Source: Rhodococcus coprophilus NBRC 100603
GTDB lineage: Bacteria > Actinomycetota > Actinomycetes > Mycobacteriales > Mycobacteriaceae
Assembly: GCF_001895045.1 (NCBI RefSeq)
Contig: NZ_BDAM01000006.1
Location: 62,001 to 126,000 of the forward strand
DNA length: 64,000 nucleotides
Direction of reading: 5' to 3'
The notes under the pieces are model-generated. The model had not been told where the DNA came from. It saw only the letters and a list, made by a program, of their open reading frames with translations, and searched no databases. Below, piece by piece: positions 8,539 to 19,137 of the stretch. The position numbers and the translations under genes are program-made. Each line of letters begins with the position of its first letter. Positions within the stretch are counted from its first letter, which is position 1.

Positions 8539-8554
8539 TGTGATATGCGTCACG
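8539..8554. promoter_or_regulatory. CRP/GlxR-like site upstream of the alcohol dehydrogenase
   Basis: TGTGATATGCGTCACG matches TGTGA-N6-TCACA at nine of ten fixed positions. It lies in the promoter region of the NDMA-dependent alcohol dehydrogenase, just downstream of a possible -35 (TTGACT, 8559-8564). Three similar sites occur elsewhere in this window. Confidence 0.5.
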
Positions 8555-8666
8555 CCGAAGTCAAGCACTGTTACCGCGATCGGGCAGCGAATTCGGGATT
8601 CCCCCCGTCCCGGCGATACGCAAAGCCGTACCCTCCGTCGCACTCACTCCTCGAAGGACCCGTGCA

Positions 8667-9116
8667 ATGATCCACCTCCGCCACAGCGCGACCGCCGAGA
8701 TACCCGCAGACCGTGCGTTCACCTACGTCGACGATCACCGCACCGTCCCCGACTGGATGTTCGGTGTCACCCGCTTCCAGCCGGTGGGTAAGCAGGTCAG
8801 CGGCCTGGGTGCACTCTTCGACGCCTCCATGCGTCTCGGGCCCCGAAGCCTCGACTCCCGGGTGCAGGTCGTCGAATGGGAGTACGGGCGTTCCATCGTG
8901 CTGGAGTCCGTTGCCGGCATCCGGTCGGCATCGTCGTGGACGTTCGCCGAGATCAGCGGAGGAACCTCGCGCCTCGACGTCGATTTCGCCTATCAACTTC
9001 CGGGCGGTCTCGCGGGACGCGCCCTCGGCAAACTCATCGAGCCGATCGTCGACACCGCGATCCGGGAGACCGAACGGGCACTTCGGGTTCAGCTCAGCCG
9101 GCTCCCACGGTCGTAG
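8667..9116 (+). CDS. SRPBCC (START/Bet v1-like) family protein
   Basis: A 149-residue protein that begins with MIHLRHSATAEIPADRAFTY, the usual first strand of polyketide-cyclase/dehydrase-like SRPBCC proteins. It ends in a long helix with ALGKLIEPIVDTAIRETERA. The fold binds hydrophobic ligands in a deep cavity. GAAGGA lies upstream of the ATG at 8667. It is divergent from the alcohol dehydrogenase and upstream of a small crotonase. No catalytic residues can be assigned. Confidence 0.82.
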   Translation: MIHLRHSATAEIPADRAFTYVDDHRTVPDWMFGVTRFQPVGKQVSGLGALFDASMRLGPRSLDSRVQVVEWEYGRSIVLESVAGIRSASSWTFAEISGGTSRLDVDFAYQLPGGLAGRALGKLIEPIVDTAIRETERALRVQLSRLPRS

Positions 9117-9204
9117 CGGCGAGCAGTTTCAGAGCGTGTGCTCTGTTACTGTCTCCGTGTTCCGTCACCCAGTGGGGAACATGCCTACGGAAGGGAGTCG
9201 TGCC

Positions 9205-9867
9205 ATGCCATCGATCGTTCGAGAAGGTCCGATCTGGACCCTGAACCTCGGAGACGACGAGAACCGCTTCGGTCCGGAGTGGCTCACGTCCGTCAGCGAG
9301 TGCCTCGACGAACTCGAAGGCACCACCGAACCCGCCGCGCTGGTCACCGTCGGGGAGGGCAAGTTCTACTCGAACGGCCTGGACCTCGACTGGCTCGGAC
9401 AGCACCTCGACGAGTACGCCTCGTACGTCGACCGGGTGCACGCATTGTTCGCGCGCGTCCTCACCCTCCCCTTTCCGACCGTGGCCGCGATCAACGGACA
9501 TGCCTTCGGCGCGGGCGCGATGCTCGCCGTCGCACACGACTACCGGGTCATGCGAGACGACCGCGGTTACCTGTGTTTCCCGGAGGTCGACATCCACATT
9601 CCGTTCACGCCCGGCATGTCTGCTCTGATCACCAGCAAGCTTTCCCCTCGGACGGGACTGACCGCGATGACCACCGGGCATCGCTATCCCGGGCCGCAAG
9701 CGCACGAGGACGGTCTCGTCGACGCCACCGCCGACCTCGACACTCTGCAGTCCGCCGCGTCCGACATCGTGCGCCCACTCGCCGGAAAAGACCGCAATAC
9801 CCTCGGTGCGATCAAGCAGACGATGTTCAGCTCCGTGGTCGAGGCACTTCGGCAGCCGATGGGCTGA
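9205..9867 (+). CDS. enoyl-CoA hydratase/isomerase family protein (short)
   Basis: Crotonase-fold protein of 220 residues, shorter than the usual 255-270. Oxyanion-hole segments are seen as GKFYSNGLDL and NGHAFGAGAM, and the acidic residue of the active site as FPEVDIHIPF. The C-terminal trimerisation helices are reduced. The ATG at 9205 follows GGAAGGGAG; an in-frame ATG at 9181 is less well placed. Plant peroxisomal enoyl-CoA isomerases and several actinobacterial homologues share this short layout, so isomerase activity is as likely as hydratase. A TetR gene follows 44 bases downstream. Confidence 0.83.
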   Translation: MPSIVREGPIWTLNLGDDENRFGPEWLTSVSECLDELEGTTEPAALVTVGEGKFYSNGLDLDWLGQHLDEYASYVDRVHALFARVLTLPFPTVAAINGHAFGAGAMLAVAHDYRVMRDDRGYLCFPEVDIHIPFTPGMSALITSKLSPRTGLTAMTTGHRYPGPQAHEDGLVDATADLDTLQSAASDIVRPLAGKDRNTLGAIKQTMFSSVVEALRQPMG

Positions 9868-9911
9868 GTGCGCCGCGGCAGCACCAGAGACAACCGACCT
9901 TCAGGGGCACA

Positions 9912-10523
9912 GTGGGACGACCTCGCCGACACGATCTCGACGAACTGCTCGATCACGCGCGGAAGTTGTGGGTTCGCCGAGGCGCCGCCGGGGTGACCAT
10001 CCGCGGCCTCAGCGACGCCGCAGGAGTCTCGAACGGGGCCATCTACAACGCGTTCGGTTCACGGGACGGACTTCTCGCGGCCGTGTGGGCACGCGAGGCG
10101 TCGAGGTTCCTCGAGTTCCAACGCCATGCGGTCGAAACAAGCCTTGTCACAGCGGGTTCGACAGACGCTGTCGTCGCGGCGGCAACCGCGCCGGCCACCT
10201 ATGCGGCGAGCGACGAACTGGGCGCTCAACTACTGCTCGCGGTGACACTCGACGACCTCGTCACCCCGGACCTTGCCGAGTCGCGCCGCCACGAACTGGT
10301 CGAACTGCAGCGGACTCTCACCGCGCTGCTCACCCGGCTCGCACACGAGCATTGGGGCAGGGACGACCGATCCGCGGTCACGGTGATCAAATACTGTGTG
10401 GTCGATCTTCCCGCCGCGCTGCTGCTCCGGGCGGACAGCGTCGCCGACCCACTGGCTGTGCACACGCTCGAACTCGCGGTGCGCGGAGTCGTCTCGAAGC
10501 CACCCCCAGCTCCGCCTCCGTGA
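9912..10523 (+). CDS. TetR/AcrR family transcriptional regulator
   Basis: A 203-residue regulator starting GTG (VGRPRRHDLDELLDHARKLW). The helix-turn-helix is VTIRGLSDAAGVSNGAIYNA near residues 26-45. AGGGG lies about five bases before the GTG. It follows the short crotonase in the same direction and is convergent with hppD. The target is not evident. The opposite strands of its reading frame give no competing gene. Confidence 0.85.
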   Translation: MGRPRRHDLDELLDHARKLWVRRGAAGVTIRGLSDAAGVSNGAIYNAFGSRDGLLAAVWAREASRFLEFQRHAVETSLVTAGSTDAVVAAATAPATYAASDELGAQLLLAVTLDDLVTPDLAESRRHELVELQRTLTALLTRLAHEHWGRDDRSAVTVIKYCVVDLPAALLLRADSVADPLAVHTLELAVRGVVSKPPPAPPP

Positions 10524-10544
10524 TCGAGCGTCTCGCAGGCGTCG

Positions 10545-12449
<1,905 letters not shown>

Positions 12450-12494
12450 AACGGTAATGCGGCGTACCCGGCGCCGACCCGACGAAGGGCTGTC

Positions 12495-13115
12495 ATGGGT
12501 TTCTACAGAGAGCGCATCCTTCCGCACTTGGTGAACGCTTCGTGCGGTTCGTCCCTGACGACAGCGTCACGTAGCCGCGTATGTACCGGGCTGAACGGAC
12601 GGGTCCTGGAAATCGGATTCGGGTCGGGCCTCAACATCCCGCACTACCCGAACACGATCCGATCTGTCAGTGCCATCGAACCCGCCGACCTCGGATGGAA
12701 ACTCGCCCGGTCGCGGCTCGCGCAGACGCAGATTCCCGTGGAAAGGTCGGGCCTGGACGGACAATCGCTGCCCTTCGACGACGACACTTTCGACAGCGCG
12801 CTGACCACCTGGACGCTCTGCACGATCCCCGACGCGGGTGCCGCACTCCGCGAAGTCCGCCGCGTCCTCGCACCGGGCGGCACGTTGCACTTCGTCGAAC
12901 ACGGCCTCGCTCCCGACGAAAACGTCCGGCGGTGGCAGCATCGGCTCGAACCGATCCAGAAAAGGGTCGCGGGAGGGTGTCACCTCACCCGCGATATACC
13001 GAGTCTCGTCCTCGGCGCGGGGTTCGATATCCGGGAACTCGACACCTATTACGAGGACCACGTCCCGAGACCCTTGGGCGCGTTGTCCCTCGGAGTCGCC
13101 GTACCGTCCCCGTAG
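12495..13115 (+). CDS. class I SAM-dependent methyltransferase
   Basis: A 206-residue methyltransferase of the UbiE/Methyltransf_11 type. The SAM-binding motif I is VLEIGFGSGLNIPHYP near residue 36. The post-motif acidic residue is in SAIEPADLGW, motif II is in FDSALTTWTLCTIPD, and LREVRRVLAPGGTLHFVEHG follows. Such small enzymes often modify lipids, quinones or small molecules. It follows the Lrp gene in the same direction with 45 bases between. The substrate is unknown. Confidence 0.86.
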   Translation: MGFYRERILPHLVNASCGSSLTTASRSRVCTGLNGRVLEIGFGSGLNIPHYPNTIRSVSAIEPADLGWKLARSRLAQTQIPVERSGLDGQSLPFDDDTFDSALTTWTLCTIPDAGAALREVRRVLAPGGTLHFVEHGLAPDENVRRWQHRLEPIQKRVAGGCHLTRDIPSLVLGAGFDIRELDTYYEDHVPRPLGALSLGVAVPSP

Positions 13116-13125
13116 CAGTACGGCT

Positions 13126-13314
13126 TCAGCCGACGATTCCCGCACCTTTCGCGGTGGTCGGCCAGTCGGGGAATTCGCTGAGCAACCGCCGGTACAGTTC
13201 GGCGTCACTGATCTTCGAGATGTCGTCGACAATGAAGGTTGGTGGGATAGTTTCCGGATAGCGGGCGCTATCGCACCAAAGATCATCGAGACGGAGTGTT
13301 TTCGGCCAGCCGTT
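13126..13314 (-). pseudogene. open segment without start codon, possible remnant of a gene C-terminus
   Basis: Reverse-strand frame open for 62 codons between a TGA at 13315-13317 and a TGA at 13126-13128. It has no ATG, GTG or TTG. The translation (RYPETIPPTFIVDDISK, then ELYRRLLSEFPDWP) looks protein-like, and codon third positions are mostly G or C. It overlaps the end of the SRPBCC gene in a different frame. It could be a truncated gene end, or chance openness in GC-rich DNA. No family is recognised. Confidence 0.28.
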
Positions 13315-13783
13315 TCAGGTTGAGCAGTTGCCTTCTCGCCATGACGAGGTCGCCGACGGACACCGCGAGTGCCAGCCAACCCGGCCCGCCCATGATCACC
13401 TTCATCAACAACTTCGTATGGGTCGCCGACGGGACGAGCATGTACGACACGACGGCACCCATGATGCGACCGGTGTAATGCACCTGCGGTTCGACAGCAA
13501 GCAAACGCCCTTGGGGGATGCCCGCCGTTCTCGTGAAATGTCGGCCCGGCTCCGGTGGAGGGAGGTCGAGTAGCCGTCGCGGGGAACGGCGCCCACCGTT
13601 GTCGATCCAGTCGTAGGAGTAGGGCGCCACCTGGATCTGGGCGACCCAGCCCCAGACGACAGCAGCAGGCGCATGCACGGTGACGCCTCTCCACGCCTCG
13701 AGACTCGGAGCGGGAACGAAGTCGTCGCACGGGTAGCGGAGGGCAACCTCGTCGTCGGTCACTCCCCACCGGTCGGCCAACAT
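13283..13783 (-). CDS. SRPBCC-like protein of unknown function
   Basis: A 166-residue protein with the pattern VTVHAPAAVVWGWVAQIQ near residue 35, typical of polyketide-cyclase/START-like proteins. It continues with SYDWIDNGGRRSPRRLLDLP and a C-terminal hydrophobic helix, MGGPGWLALAVSVGDLVMA. It probably binds a hydrophobic ligand and may touch the membrane. It lies between the methyltransferase (convergent) and the SGNH hydrolase (same direction). No catalytic residue is evident. Confidence 0.72.
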   Translation of the reverse strand: MLADRWGVTDDEVALRYPCDDFVPAPSLEAWRGVTVHAPAAVVWGWVAQIQVAPYSYDWIDNGGRRSPRRLLDLPPPEPGRHFTRTAGIPQGRLLAVEPQVHYTGRIMGAVVSYMLVPSATHTKLLMKVIMGGPGWLALAVSVGDLVMARRQLLNLKRLAENTPSR

Positions 13784-13849
13784 GCGAGGAGGATCAGTCG
13801 TTCCGGGCGATCACGGGCACTTCTCGATGCGGTGCTGCCGCCTGCCCGG

Positions 13850-14710
13850 CTACCACGCCGCCACCACACGACTCGCCATATGCCGCATCCCAGCCGCCGT
13901 GGGATGCATCGGGGCAGCCAGCGACAACGACTGCTGTCCCTCGAACCAGCGTTGGTCGGGGAACGCACATGCGTCGTGCCCGACCGCGCCGCTCGCGACG
14001 TCCACGAATTCGGCTCCGGTGCTCGCCGCTGCACCGGCGAGCACACCGTTCATCCGGGTGAAGAATCCCTTGATCCAGGAAGCATCGGCGTCGCTGGTGG
14101 GGATGTTCGGCCAGCACCCACGGTCGCCGACGACACCTCCGTGCCCGACGAGCAGGACCCGTGCGCCGGGCGCCTTCTGCTTGATCTTCGTCAGGGTCGC
14201 CCTGACCTTCGGGGCGAGACTGTCGAGTGCCGCGGTCGCTCGAGCACCCGTTTCCGGGTTGTTGCGGCACTGCGCGTCTCCCCCGGGAAAGTCGGTGAAG
14301 CAGGCGGAAACCAGGTCACGCCATCCGACGTCGTTGCCGCCGATGCTGAGGGTGACCAGGGTCGTGTCCGGTGCGAGCAGATCGATCTGCCGAGGTACCT
14401 GCCCGGTCTTCGTATCCTGCGGAATTCTCGTGACATTGTCCGTGCGGGCCCCCGCGCACGACACGTTGGTGAACGACGCCGCACGAAGCGCGTGTGCCAC
14501 CACCGATGGGTATCCGGCATCGGATCGGGCGCATCCCCCGATCATGGCAGCGGCGTCGAGATAGGGTCCCGCAGCACGTGAGTCACCGAGCGCGACGTAT
14601 CGGACACCGGGATCCACTACCGTGTCGCTCATTGCCGATCCGGGCCACACCATGCTCACTGCCGCGACAGCTGCGACTATGGCCGCTCGCACGCCCGAAC
14701 GCATTCTCAT
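13850..14710 (-). CDS. secreted SGNH/GDSL hydrolase
   Basis: Exported esterase/lipase of 286 residues. A signal peptide (VRAAIVAAVAAVSMVWPGSA) is followed by block I YVALGDSRAAG with the nucleophile Ser. The block III Asn appears as LSIGGNDVGW and the catalytic Asp/His region as APMHPTAAGMRHMA. Six cysteines in the mature part fit extracellular disulphides. The ATG at 14710 follows AGGG by five bases. The GDSR variant (rather than GDSL or GDSY) is seen in actinobacterial members. The substrate is likely a lipid ester. Confidence 0.87.
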   Translation of the reverse strand: MRMRSGVRAAIVAAVAAVSMVWPGSAMSDTVVDPGVRYVALGDSRAAGPYLDAAAMIGGCARSDAGYPSVVAHALRAASFTNVSCAGARTDNVTRIPQDTKTGQVPRQIDLLAPDTTLVTLSIGGNDVGWRDLVSACFTDFPGGDAQCRNNPETGARATAALDSLAPKVRATLTKIKQKAPGARVLLVGHGGVVGDRGCWPNIPTSDADASWIKGFFTRMNGVLAGAAASTGAEFVDVASGAVGHDACAFPDQRWFEGQQSLSLAAPMHPTAAGMRHMASRVVAAW

Positions 14711-14944
14711 CGGACCCTGCACTGCGGGACAACGACATTCATGCTTCCTCCGATGGAACGCGACAGTTGCGGCAGGCGTTGACGCGTACCACGGATGTTT
14801 CCGCAGTAGGCGCCGCGCATACCCTCACCGTCTGAAATCGGACCGGCCGGGATTGTCGTTACGACTGTACGGAAGCGGCCCCTGATTCGACCGCTGTTTC
14901 ACCAGAACGAAAGGTCATCCACGGGGACCCGACCCAACGACGAC

Positions 14945-14975
14945 GCCGCGACCCCGAGGCTTCGGGTGTCGCGGC
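14945..14975 (-). terminator. hairpin downstream of the FabG-like SDR
   Basis: GCCGCGAC-CCCGA pairs with TCGGG-T-GTCGCGGC (13 base pairs with one bulged base, loop of four). It starts 20 bases beyond the stop of the SDR at 14996. No T-run follows on the transcribed side, which is common for actinobacterial terminators. Confidence 0.5.
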
Positions 14976-14995
14976 GCCGGTCGGCGATCAGGGGA

Positions 14996-15754
14996 TCAGT
15001 CCTTCGGCCCTCCGGCCACGTAAATGACCTGGCCGGAGACGAACCCGGCGCCCTCGGACGCGAGGAACGACGCGGTGTGCGCGATGTCTTCGGGCTTGCC
15101 GACGCGCGCGACCGGGATCTGGGTCGCAGCGGCCTTCTTGTAGTCCTCGAACGGCACGCCGACGCGCTCGGCGGTGGCAGCGGTCATCTCGGTTTCGATG
15201 AAGCCCGGCGCGATCGCGTTGGCGGTGACGCCGAACTTGCCCAGTTCGATGGACAGTGTCTTGGTGAAGCCCTGCATGCCCGCCTTGGCCGCCGAGTAGT
15301 TGACCTGACCGCGGTTGCCCTGCGCCGACGTGCTCGACAGGTTGACGATCCGCCCGAACTTGTTGTCGACCATGTACTTCTGCGTTGCGCGCGCCATGAG
15401 GAACGCGCCCCGCAGGTGGACGGCCATGACGGCGTCCCAATCCTCGACCGTCATCTTGAACAGGAGGTTGTCGCGGGTGATCCCAGCGTTGTTGATCAAC
15501 ACGGTGGGTTCGCCGAGTTCGGTGGCGATCTTCTCCACTGCCGCAGCAACCGATTCTTCGTCGGCGACGTTCGCACCCACTGCGAGCGCCTTGCCACCGG
15601 CAGCCTCGATGGCAGAGACCGTGTCGGCGCAGGCGTCGGCGTCGAGGTCGAGAACAGCAACCTGAAGGCCGTCCTGGGCGAGTCGCTTGGCGACGGCAGC
15701 ACCGATACCGCGTGCGGCTCCGGTGACGATGGCGGTGCGGACTGGTGAACTCAC
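14996..15754 (-). CDS. FabG-like 3-oxoacyl reductase (SDR family)
   Basis: NAD(P)H-dependent short-chain reductase of 252 residues. It shows TGAARGIG near residue 11, NNAGITRDNLLFKM (strongly FabG-like), the catalytic Ser in VNLSSTSAQG, and YSAAKAGMQG. It starts at a GTG preceded by GGAGG at six bases. It lies 46 bases downstream of a second SDR, in a set with a thiolase and an acyl-CoA dehydrogenase. It may therefore reduce or oxidise 3-oxoacyl-CoA rather than acyl-ACP. The pairing of two SDRs suggests sequential steps or chain-length specialisation. Confidence 0.9.
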   Translation of the reverse strand: MSSPVRTAIVTGAARGIGAAVAKRLAQDGLQVAVLDLDADACADTVSAIEAAGGKALAVGANVADEESVAAAVEKIATELGEPTVLINNAGITRDNLLFKMTVEDWDAVMAVHLRGAFLMARATQKYMVDNKFGRIVNLSSTSAQGNRGQVNYSAAKAGMQGFTKTLSIELGKFGVTANAIAPGFIETEMTAATAERVGVPFEDYKKAAATQIPVARVGKPEDIAHTASFLASEGAGFVSGQVIYVAGGPKD

Positions 15755-15800
15755 TGCAAACCTCCGTGGTGGGATGGATTGTCGGGGACGAGCAAAGCGA

Positions 15801-16562
15801 TCAGTTGATGGTCAGGCCGCCGTCGACTGCGATGGTCTGGCCGGTCACGTAGGCAGCGGCTCCCGAGACCAGCCACACCGCGGTGGCGGCGATTTCGGCG
15901 GGGTCTCCGGTGCGGCCCAAAACGATTCGGGATTTCATGGCGTCGAGGTAACCGGGCTGGTATTCGTCGGTCATCTCGGTCCGGAAGAACCCGGGCGCAA
16001 GAGCGTTGACGCGGATGCCTTTCCGAGCTCCCCACTGCTGTGCGAGGTCGCGGGTCAGGCCGATGATGCCGGCTTTGCTCGCCGCGTAGGCGGCCTGCGG
16101 AAGACCCGCAGTGGTCAACCCCAGAACCGACGAGATGTTCAGGATCGAGCTTCCCGGTTGCATCACGCGCGCGGCGGCCTGCGCCGCCCAGTACGACCCG
16201 TTGAGGTTGATGTCGATGACGCGCCGGAACTGATCCGGGGTTTCCTTCGTCGCCGGTACGGCGGTACCGATGCCGGCGTTGTTGATGAGGATGTCGACCT
16301 TGCCGAGTTGTTCGACGGCCGCGTCGACCATGTGTTGCGCCTGCTCGGGCTCGGCGATGTCGGTTTCGACGGTCACTGCCCGGCGCCCTGTGGCGCGGAC
16401 GAGTTCGGCAGTCTGCTCGAGCCTGTCGACGCGTCGCGCCGCGAGGACGACGTCCGCTCCGGCTTCGGCCAGCGCCCGAGCGAAGGCAACACCGAGACCC
16501 GAGGATGCGCCGGTAACGACGGCAACTCGGTCGTCGAGACGGAATGTGTCGAGCACGGACAT
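15801..16562 (-). CDS. short-chain dehydrogenase/reductase
   Basis: A 253-residue SDR with TGASSGLG near residue 17, NNAGIGTAVPATKE, catalytic Ser in LNISSVLGL and YAASKAGIIG. The end VTGQTIAVDGGLT is typical of classical SDRs. GAGGAG precedes the ATG at 16562. A plausible promoter (TTGTGC, 17 bases, TATACA) and an overlapping dyad lie upstream at 16600-16642, so this gene and the FabG-like SDR probably form a separate unit from the thiolase gene, which ends at a terminator. Confidence 0.89.
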   Translation of the reverse strand: MSVLDTFRLDDRVAVVTGASSGLGVAFARALAEAGADVVLAARRVDRLEQTAELVRATGRRAVTVETDIAEPEQAQHMVDAAVEQLGKVDILINNAGIGTAVPATKETPDQFRRVIDINLNGSYWAAQAAARVMQPGSSILNISSVLGLTTAGLPQAAYAASKAGIIGLTRDLAQQWGARKGIRVNALAPGFFRTEMTDEYQPGYLDAMKSRIVLGRTGDPAEIAATAVWLVSGAAAYVTGQTIAVDGGLTIN

Positions 16563-16599
16563 GCGATGATCTCCTCGGTGTGACGGGGCCTACACAAGA

Positions 16600-16628
16600 T
16601 GTATAGCCGAGTTCAGGCGGTTGCACAA
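16600..16628 (-). promoter_or_regulatory. predicted promoter of the two-SDR operon
   Basis: On the reverse strand TTGTGC (16628-16623) and TATACA (16605-16600) are separated by exactly 17 bases. They lie about 40-65 bases upstream of the SDR start at 16562. Confidence 0.45.
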
Positions 16629-16642
16629 ACAATGCATGTTTG
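16626..16642. promoter_or_regulatory. 17-bp dyad overlapping the -35 of the SDR promoter
   Basis: CAAACAATGCATGTTTG has perfect 6-bp arms (CAAACA and TGTTTG) around ATGCA. It overlaps the predicted -35, as expected for a repressor site. The regulator is not identifiable from position. Confidence 0.45.
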
Positions 16643-16647
16643 AAAAA

Positions 16648-16685
16648 CGTTAGGCCGCATGTCTTTTCAGACATGCGGCCTAACG
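16648..16685 (-). terminator. strong intrinsic terminator of the thiolase gene
   Basis: A perfect 17-bp inverted repeat (CGTTAGGCCGCATGTCT and its complement) with a 4-base loop. It is followed on the reverse strand by TTTTTCA. It lies 28 bases beyond the thiolase stop and is the clearest U-tailed terminator in the window. Confidence 0.9.
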
Positions 16686-16712
16686 GTGGGATAGCTCGAA
16701 CCTATGGGGAGA

Positions 16713-17930
16713 TCAGCTGAGGCGCTCGAGCACCATCGCCATACCCTGACCACCACCGACACACATCGTCTCCACACCGAACTGCTTGTCCTGCTCACGC
16801 AGATTGTTCAGCAGCGTGTTCGTGATCCGCGCACCCGTCATACCGAACGGATGACCCAGCGCGATCGCACCACCGGAGACATTGAGCTTGTCCTCGTCGA
16901 TCCCCAGCTCACGCGCCGAACCGAGCACCTGCACCGCGAACGCCTCGTTGATCTCGAACAGATCGATATCCGAAATCCCCATGCCGGCATTGGCCAGCGC
17001 CTTACGAGTGGCATCGATCGGACCGAGACCCATGATCTCCGGCGACAGCCCCGACACCCCGGTCGAGACGATCCGCGCCAACGGCGTCAACCCGAGAGCC
17101 TTCGCCTTGGTGTCGGACATGATCACCAGCGCCGCCGCACCGTCGTTGAGCGGGCACGCGTTACCCGCGGTCACCGTACCGTCGGGACGGAACACCGGCT
17201 TGAGCTGGCTGACCGCCTCGTAGGTGGTGCCGGGACGCGGGCCGTCATCGGTGGAGACGACAGTGCCGTCGGCGAGCGTGACCGGGGTGATCTCCTTCTC
17301 GAAGAACCCCGACTTGATCGCTTCCTCGGCCCGGTTGTGCGACCGCACGCCCCACCGGTCCTGGTCTTCGCGGGAGATCCCGGTGAAGGAGGCGACGTTC
17401 TCGGCAGTCTGGCCCATCGCGATGTAGACGTCGGGCAAGGTTCCTTCGGACCGCGGATCCGTCCAGGCCGTACCGCCCTGGGCAAGAGTTTCGGTCCGCG
17501 CCTCTGCGTCCGCGAACAAGGGGTTCTTGGTGTTCGGCAGGCCGTCTGCGTTGCCGGTCACGAAGCTCGACACCGACTCCACACCTGCGGAGATGAACAC
17601 GTCACCCTCGCCGGCCTTGATCGCGTGCAGCGCCATGCGCGTGGTCTGCAACGACGACGAGCAGTAGCGGTTGACGGTCACGCCGGGCAGGAAGTCGTAG
17701 CCCAGCTGCACCGCGACGACGCGCGCGATGTTGAAGCCGGACTGGCCCGCGGGCTGGCCGCAGCCGACCATCAGGTCGTCGATCTCGGTGGGATCGAGTT
17801 CGGGAATCTTCGCCAGCGCCGCCGCGACCATCTGCGTGGTCATGTCGTCGGGCCGGAGGGTCTTGAGCGACCCCTTCATCGCACGCCCGATGGGCGAGCG
17901 TACTGCTGAGACGATCACTGCTTCGGGCAT
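16713..17930 (-). CDS. acetyl-CoA C-acyltransferase (thiolase)
   Basis: A 405-residue degradative thiolase. The acyl-accepting Cys is in VNRYCSSSLQTT near residue 90. The C-terminal catalytic elements are EINEAFAVQ, GGAIALGHPFGMTGAR and CVGGGQGMAM. Such FadA-type enzymes cleave 3-oxoacyl-CoA in the last step of beta-oxidation. The ATG at 17930 follows GGAGC. It is preceded by an acyl-CoA dehydrogenase 43 bases upstream in the same direction and ended by a strong hairpin terminator. The acyl substrate is not defined by sequence. Confidence 0.93.
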   Translation of the reverse strand: MPEAVIVSAVRSPIGRAMKGSLKTLRPDDMTTQMVAAALAKIPELDPTEIDDLMVGCGQPAGQSGFNIARVVAVQLGYDFLPGVTVNRYCSSSLQTTRMALHAIKAGEGDVFISAGVESVSSFVTGNADGLPNTKNPLFADAEARTETLAQGGTAWTDPRSEGTLPDVYIAMGQTAENVASFTGISREDQDRWGVRSHNRAEEAIKSGFFEKEITPVTLADGTVVSTDDGPRPGTTYEAVSQLKPVFRPDGTVTAGNACPLNDGAAALVIMSDTKAKALGLTPLARIVSTGVSGLSPEIMGLGPIDATRKALANAGMGISDIDLFEINEAFAVQVLGSARELGIDEDKLNVSGGAIALGHPFGMTGARITNTLLNNLREQDKQFGVETMCVGGGQGMAMVLERLS

Positions 17931-17973
17931 CGGAAGCTCCTTCGAGAAAGTGGGTTCGGATTCGCTGTCGGAA

Positions 17974-19119
17974 CTACAGGCCGAGATCGCGGCCGATGAG
18001 TTCCTTCATGATTTCGTTGGTTCCGGCCCAGATCTTCGTCACCCGGGCGTCCTTCCATGCCCGCGCGACACGGTATTCGTTCATGTAGCCGTACCCACCG
18101 TGGATCTGAACACACGCGTCGAGGACCTCGGACTGGGTCTGCGCGCTCCACCACTTGGCCTTGGCGGCATCGACCGCGGTGAGCTTGCCGTCGGCGTGGG
18201 CTTCGACGGCCTGGTCGACGTACGCTTCGGCGACCTCGATCTTGGTGACCAGTTCGGCGAGCAGGAACTTGTTGTACTGCATGGTGCCGATGGCCTGTCC
18301 GAATGCCTTGCGTTCCTTCGAGTACTCGAGAGTCTCGAACAGGATGTGCTTGGCGTGGTGGACATTGTTGACGGCCGAGCCGAGGCGTTCCTGGGGCAGC
18401 AACTTCATCATCGAGATGAAGCCCATACCTTCTTCGCCGAGCAGGTTCTTGCCCGGTACGCGGACGTCCTTGAAGAACAACTCGGCGGTGTCGGCTTCGG
18501 GCTGCCCGACCTTGTCGAGCTTGCGACCGTTCTCGAAGCCCTCCATGCCGCGCTCGACGACGAGCAGCGAGATACCTTTCGCGCCCTTCGACGGGTCGGT
18601 ACGGGCCGCCACGACCACCAGATCGCAGTTGTATCCGTTGGTGATGAACGTCTTGGCGCCGTTGAGGATCCAGTCGTCGCCGTCACGAACCGCGGTGGTC
18701 TTGAGGTTCGCGAGATCGGACCCTCCGGACGGCTCGGTCATGCCGATGGCGCAGATGAGTTCACCTGTCGCGCAGCGGGGCAGCCAGCGCTCGCGCTGCT
18801 CCTCGTTGCCGAGGTGGACGATGTAGGGAACGGTGATGTCCGAATGGATACCCATCGAGGACGACAACGCCATGTTGGCGCGCGCGAATTCCTCGGCAAC
18901 GATCGCGTTGAAGCGGTAGTCGCCGGCCTCCATGCCACCGAATCGCTCCGGGATCTCGAGGCCCAGGAAGCCTGCCTTGCCGGCTTCGAGCCAGATGTCA
19001 CGGGGGATCTCGTGACGATCGATGAGTTCCTCTGCGCGGGGCAGTACGAACCGATTCACGAACTCCCGGGCGGACTCGCGGAAGGCCTCGTGATCGGGAC
19101 CGTACAGGGTGCGTCGCAT
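17974..19119 (-). CDS. acyl-CoA dehydrogenase
   Basis: FAD enzyme of 381 residues introducing a 2,3-double bond into acyl-CoA. Visible are AIGMTEPSGGSDLANL, WILNGAKTFITNGYN, QIHGGYGYMNEYRVAR and the end IWAGTNEIMKELIGRDLGL. The residue matching the YEG glutamate of short-chain enzymes is Ala, so the catalytic base must come from another helix, as in isovaleryl- and long-chain-type enzymes. The ATG at 19119 follows GAGGAG. It is transcribed with the thiolase. Two TetR-style operator sites lie upstream, between it and the divergent TetR gene. Confidence 0.93.
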   Translation of the reverse strand: MRRTLYGPDHEAFRESAREFVNRFVLPRAEELIDRHEIPRDIWLEAGKAGFLGLEIPERFGGMEAGDYRFNAIVAEEFARANMALSSSMGIHSDITVPYIVHLGNEEQRERWLPRCATGELICAIGMTEPSGGSDLANLKTTAVRDGDDWILNGAKTFITNGYNCDLVVVAARTDPSKGAKGISLLVVERGMEGFENGRKLDKVGQPEADTAELFFKDVRVPGKNLLGEEGMGFISMMKLLPQERLGSAVNNVHHAKHILFETLEYSKERKAFGQAIGTMQYNKFLLAELVTKIEVAEAYVDQAVEAHADGKLTAVDAAKAKWWSAQTQSEVLDACVQIHGGYGYMNEYRVARAWKDARVTKIWAGTNEIMKELIGRDLGL

Positions 19120-19137
19120 CAACTGCTCCTCAAACAA

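Noticed and set aside
12567-13769. Reverse 400-codon frame across the methyltransferase
   Set aside because: Antisense to a methyltransferase with clear SAM motifs; its composition is that of a shadow frame.
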